DNA of 64,000 nucleotides from Erythroxylum novogranatense (taxonomy: Eukaryota > Streptophyta > Magnoliopsida > Malpighiales > Erythroxylaceae). A model generated the notes under the pieces. It ran no database searches. It was not told where the DNA came from and saw only the letters and a list, made by a program, of their open reading frames with translations. A program made the position numbers and the translations under genes. The DNA lies in assembly GCA_029891385.1 (NCBI GenBank), contig CM057230.1, positions 20,278,847 to 20,342,846 on the forward strand, read 5' to 3'. Of this stretch, positions 62,251-64,000 are shown piece by piece; within the stretch, counting starts at the first letter, position 1; every line of letters begins with the position of its first letter.

Positions 62251-64000
62251 ACTTATTATCTAAACATTAGTACTAAAAGAAAACTAAAAAGCAATCAAAA
62301 GACATTGAGATAACTAACAGATCCTACAAAATTGTATGTATAATTGAATATTAATTTCCATTCAACTTTCACCATAATATTGTATCTAAATTATCATCAG
62401 TTGTTTTGCAAACATCAACTTTTAGATAATCGTCCATCTTCGTTCAACGGTGTGAAACCCTAGAGCTTTTCCTTTATGAATTCTTTTAAAATGGGATTCA
62501 AATTGACAACTTTCTTGCTTGACGAGGATTTATTAATAAAAGTTTGACCCATAAGTGGGAAGCTATGATCGTGCTCTTTACCCCCACCCCGAAATCAACA
62601 AATCAAGCTAATGCGTTCCACGAAATTGAAAGATGTAAAAGTTCGAATTCAAAGAAGAAAGAAGAGGATAGATTCGAATTAACTAAAATTAAATCTGATA
62701 TGCGGGGTTTCAAATTTACCTACTAGACTTCACGAAGAACTTGTCTCGAGCAATCTAGATAACGAGTAAAGAACAAACTAAGAAAATTGAGTATGATCAA
62801 AATCACGCCACAATCTGATTCAATTAAAAAGTGAAGTTTAATTCTTAAGTTAAAAAGAACAAGAGGATTTTCTCCTCTCAATCTGGTCGATGGCTCACAA
62901 AAAATAATATGATCAAAGTTGTGGTCCAAAAATTCCAAAACATAAGTATTTATACCTAGCTTAATGCTAAAAGACTTTGGCTTAAAATACAGGGAAGCCT
63001 AAAATATAATTATAACTTAAAACAAGTCCAAAATATAATAATAAAAACACGTCTAAGCTTGGCCTAACGTGCTTCAAAGTCTGATCATAGACGCACTTCT
63101 CCTCTTGGGCTTCAGTAATGATATGCAGCCTAATACAATTGTCTTCAATTCCTAAGTAAGTCCAATCCAAAGATTTGAGATAAATGAATCAATTTGGGTT
63201 GTGATTTAGATAGCTCTCCTTTAATAGGCTTAGTGCGCTCCATTCTCTCCACAAATTGGCCCACATACGTATAAAGAGCCTTATTGAGTCTCTCGATTTA
63301 GCTTTGGACATAGATCTAACTGGAATAACAAGCTTTCCTCCATCATGCATGCCATCTCCATGATAATCATTGCTCCGACTCACGTCACAAGCTTAAGTTA
63401 ACTAGGCTTTAGGTTCATTACTAGGACCTTTTTTTAAATTTTAAACTTTGGACTAGGCTCGTACTTAGGCTTCACAACCCAAATCAACCTAAACAGAAGC
63501 TTAACTTATATATATTACTTAACCATAGTTCTAATTGCTTGTTTTGTTCTTTCATTGTAGTTCTGATCATGTCTTCCAATCTTCTTCATTTGTTAACCCT
63601 TGTCTCCAATTCTTCTTCTGAATTCACCATTAAATTTTTATACATATTGTTAAAAAATTTATGCATATTGCATAGGATTACCAATCACATTTCAATAACT
63701 GTCAAAAGCTAATCATCTTGTTAGTCATTATTTGAGTCTCCTTATGAGAAGAAATAATCTCAAATAATACTATCCTAAATTGCTTTTGTCACTTGATAAT
63801 CTCTAATCATTATTCACAATTAGATTCATTATACGTACATAACAATGCATATGAAATAGCCTCTCATCTATATTGATAAGCTCTCAACTTCCATCTTATT
63901 CTTAAATTTGTCAACCATAGTGCCATTCGTGTTGTAATTTTCTAATGTTATTATTGTCAACTTCTTAATGTTCAAGTACATCAGACAATTAACTAGTACA
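62251..64000. other. Right-edge intergenic region, repeat debris
   Basis: No gene is supported. Between about 62730 and 63400 the minus strand has two short open frames. One of them (SKAKSRDSIRLFIRMWANL near 63300) faintly resembles the SRAKRFKEALNGLI-type C-terminal end of plant Ty3-gypsy gag, but this is weak. The remaining sequence to 64000 is AT-rich and featureless. Confidence 0.35.

Noticed and set aside
59640..62290. Target site duplication of the LINE
   Set aside because: Only partial similarities (ttatcaaatag against ttatctaaac) were seen on either side; not convincing.
1..64000. tRNA, rRNA, CRISPR arrays, operons or bacterial-type signals
   Set aside because: None were recognised by eye; gene structure is plant nuclear throughout. 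A tRNA scan was not possible here.

Overview
This window looks like nuclear DNA of a eudicot, possibly woody. It is AT-rich and intron-rich, has 7 recognisable host genes spread over about 44 kb, and carries Copia, LINE, MITE and Mutator-like insertions between and inside genes. No organelle, bacterial or viral genome organisation is visible, and I cannot name the species. No rRNA, tRNA or CRISPR feature was found.

Layout. (1) 1-8.5 kb is a dead class I formin gene (minus strand). A 5'-truncated Copia retrotransposon has been inserted into its first exon, and a 3.7-kb non-coding element with a 9-bp target duplication is inserted in that Copia. (2) 9.8-12.1 kb is a CC-NB-ARC-LRR resistance gene (plus) with an internal deletion that removes the front of the LRR and shifts the frame. 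(3) 14.2-18.2 kb is an RPAP2-type RNA polymerase II CTD phosphatase gene (plus, six coding exons). (4) 20.1-24.4 kb is a complete 11-exon TOM1/TOM3-type membrane protein gene (minus). (5) 25.7-27.2 kb is a STOP1-type C2H2 zinc-finger factor (minus). (6) 30.9-33.2 kb is a nuclear-encoded mitochondrial group II intron maturase, nMAT3-like (minus, intronless). (7) 34.2-36.5 kb is a BTB/POZ-NPH3 protein (minus, three exons). (8) 39.6-44.0 kb is the beta subunit of the AP-5 adaptor complex (plus, three exons). (9) 45.1-57.9 kb is PRP40C, a WW/FF-domain pre-mRNA splicing protein (minus, 16 coding exons, 1036 aa). (10) 59.7-62.2 kb is a 5'-truncated LINE with an RNase H domain and a poly(A) tail. The right edge is repeat debris.

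The genes do not form an operon-like unit or an obvious pathway; they are ordinary neighbours. RPAP2/TOM and AP5B1/PRP40C are tail-to-tail pairs, and NPH3/AP5B1 are divergent. For TOM, AP5B1 and PRP40C I derived all exon boundaries by hand, and coding lengths close in frame (876, 3411 and 3111 nt). RPAP2 and NPH3 are each exactly one base short of an open frame, beside or near A-runs, which suggests either recent lesions or assembly errors.

I did not find a convincing new biological system. The most unusual structure is the non-coding element at 2736-6400. It carries a cloverleaf-like inverted repeat, five 13-bp palindromic boxes at about 23-bp spacing, and a decayed tandem repeat of about 180-190 bp.
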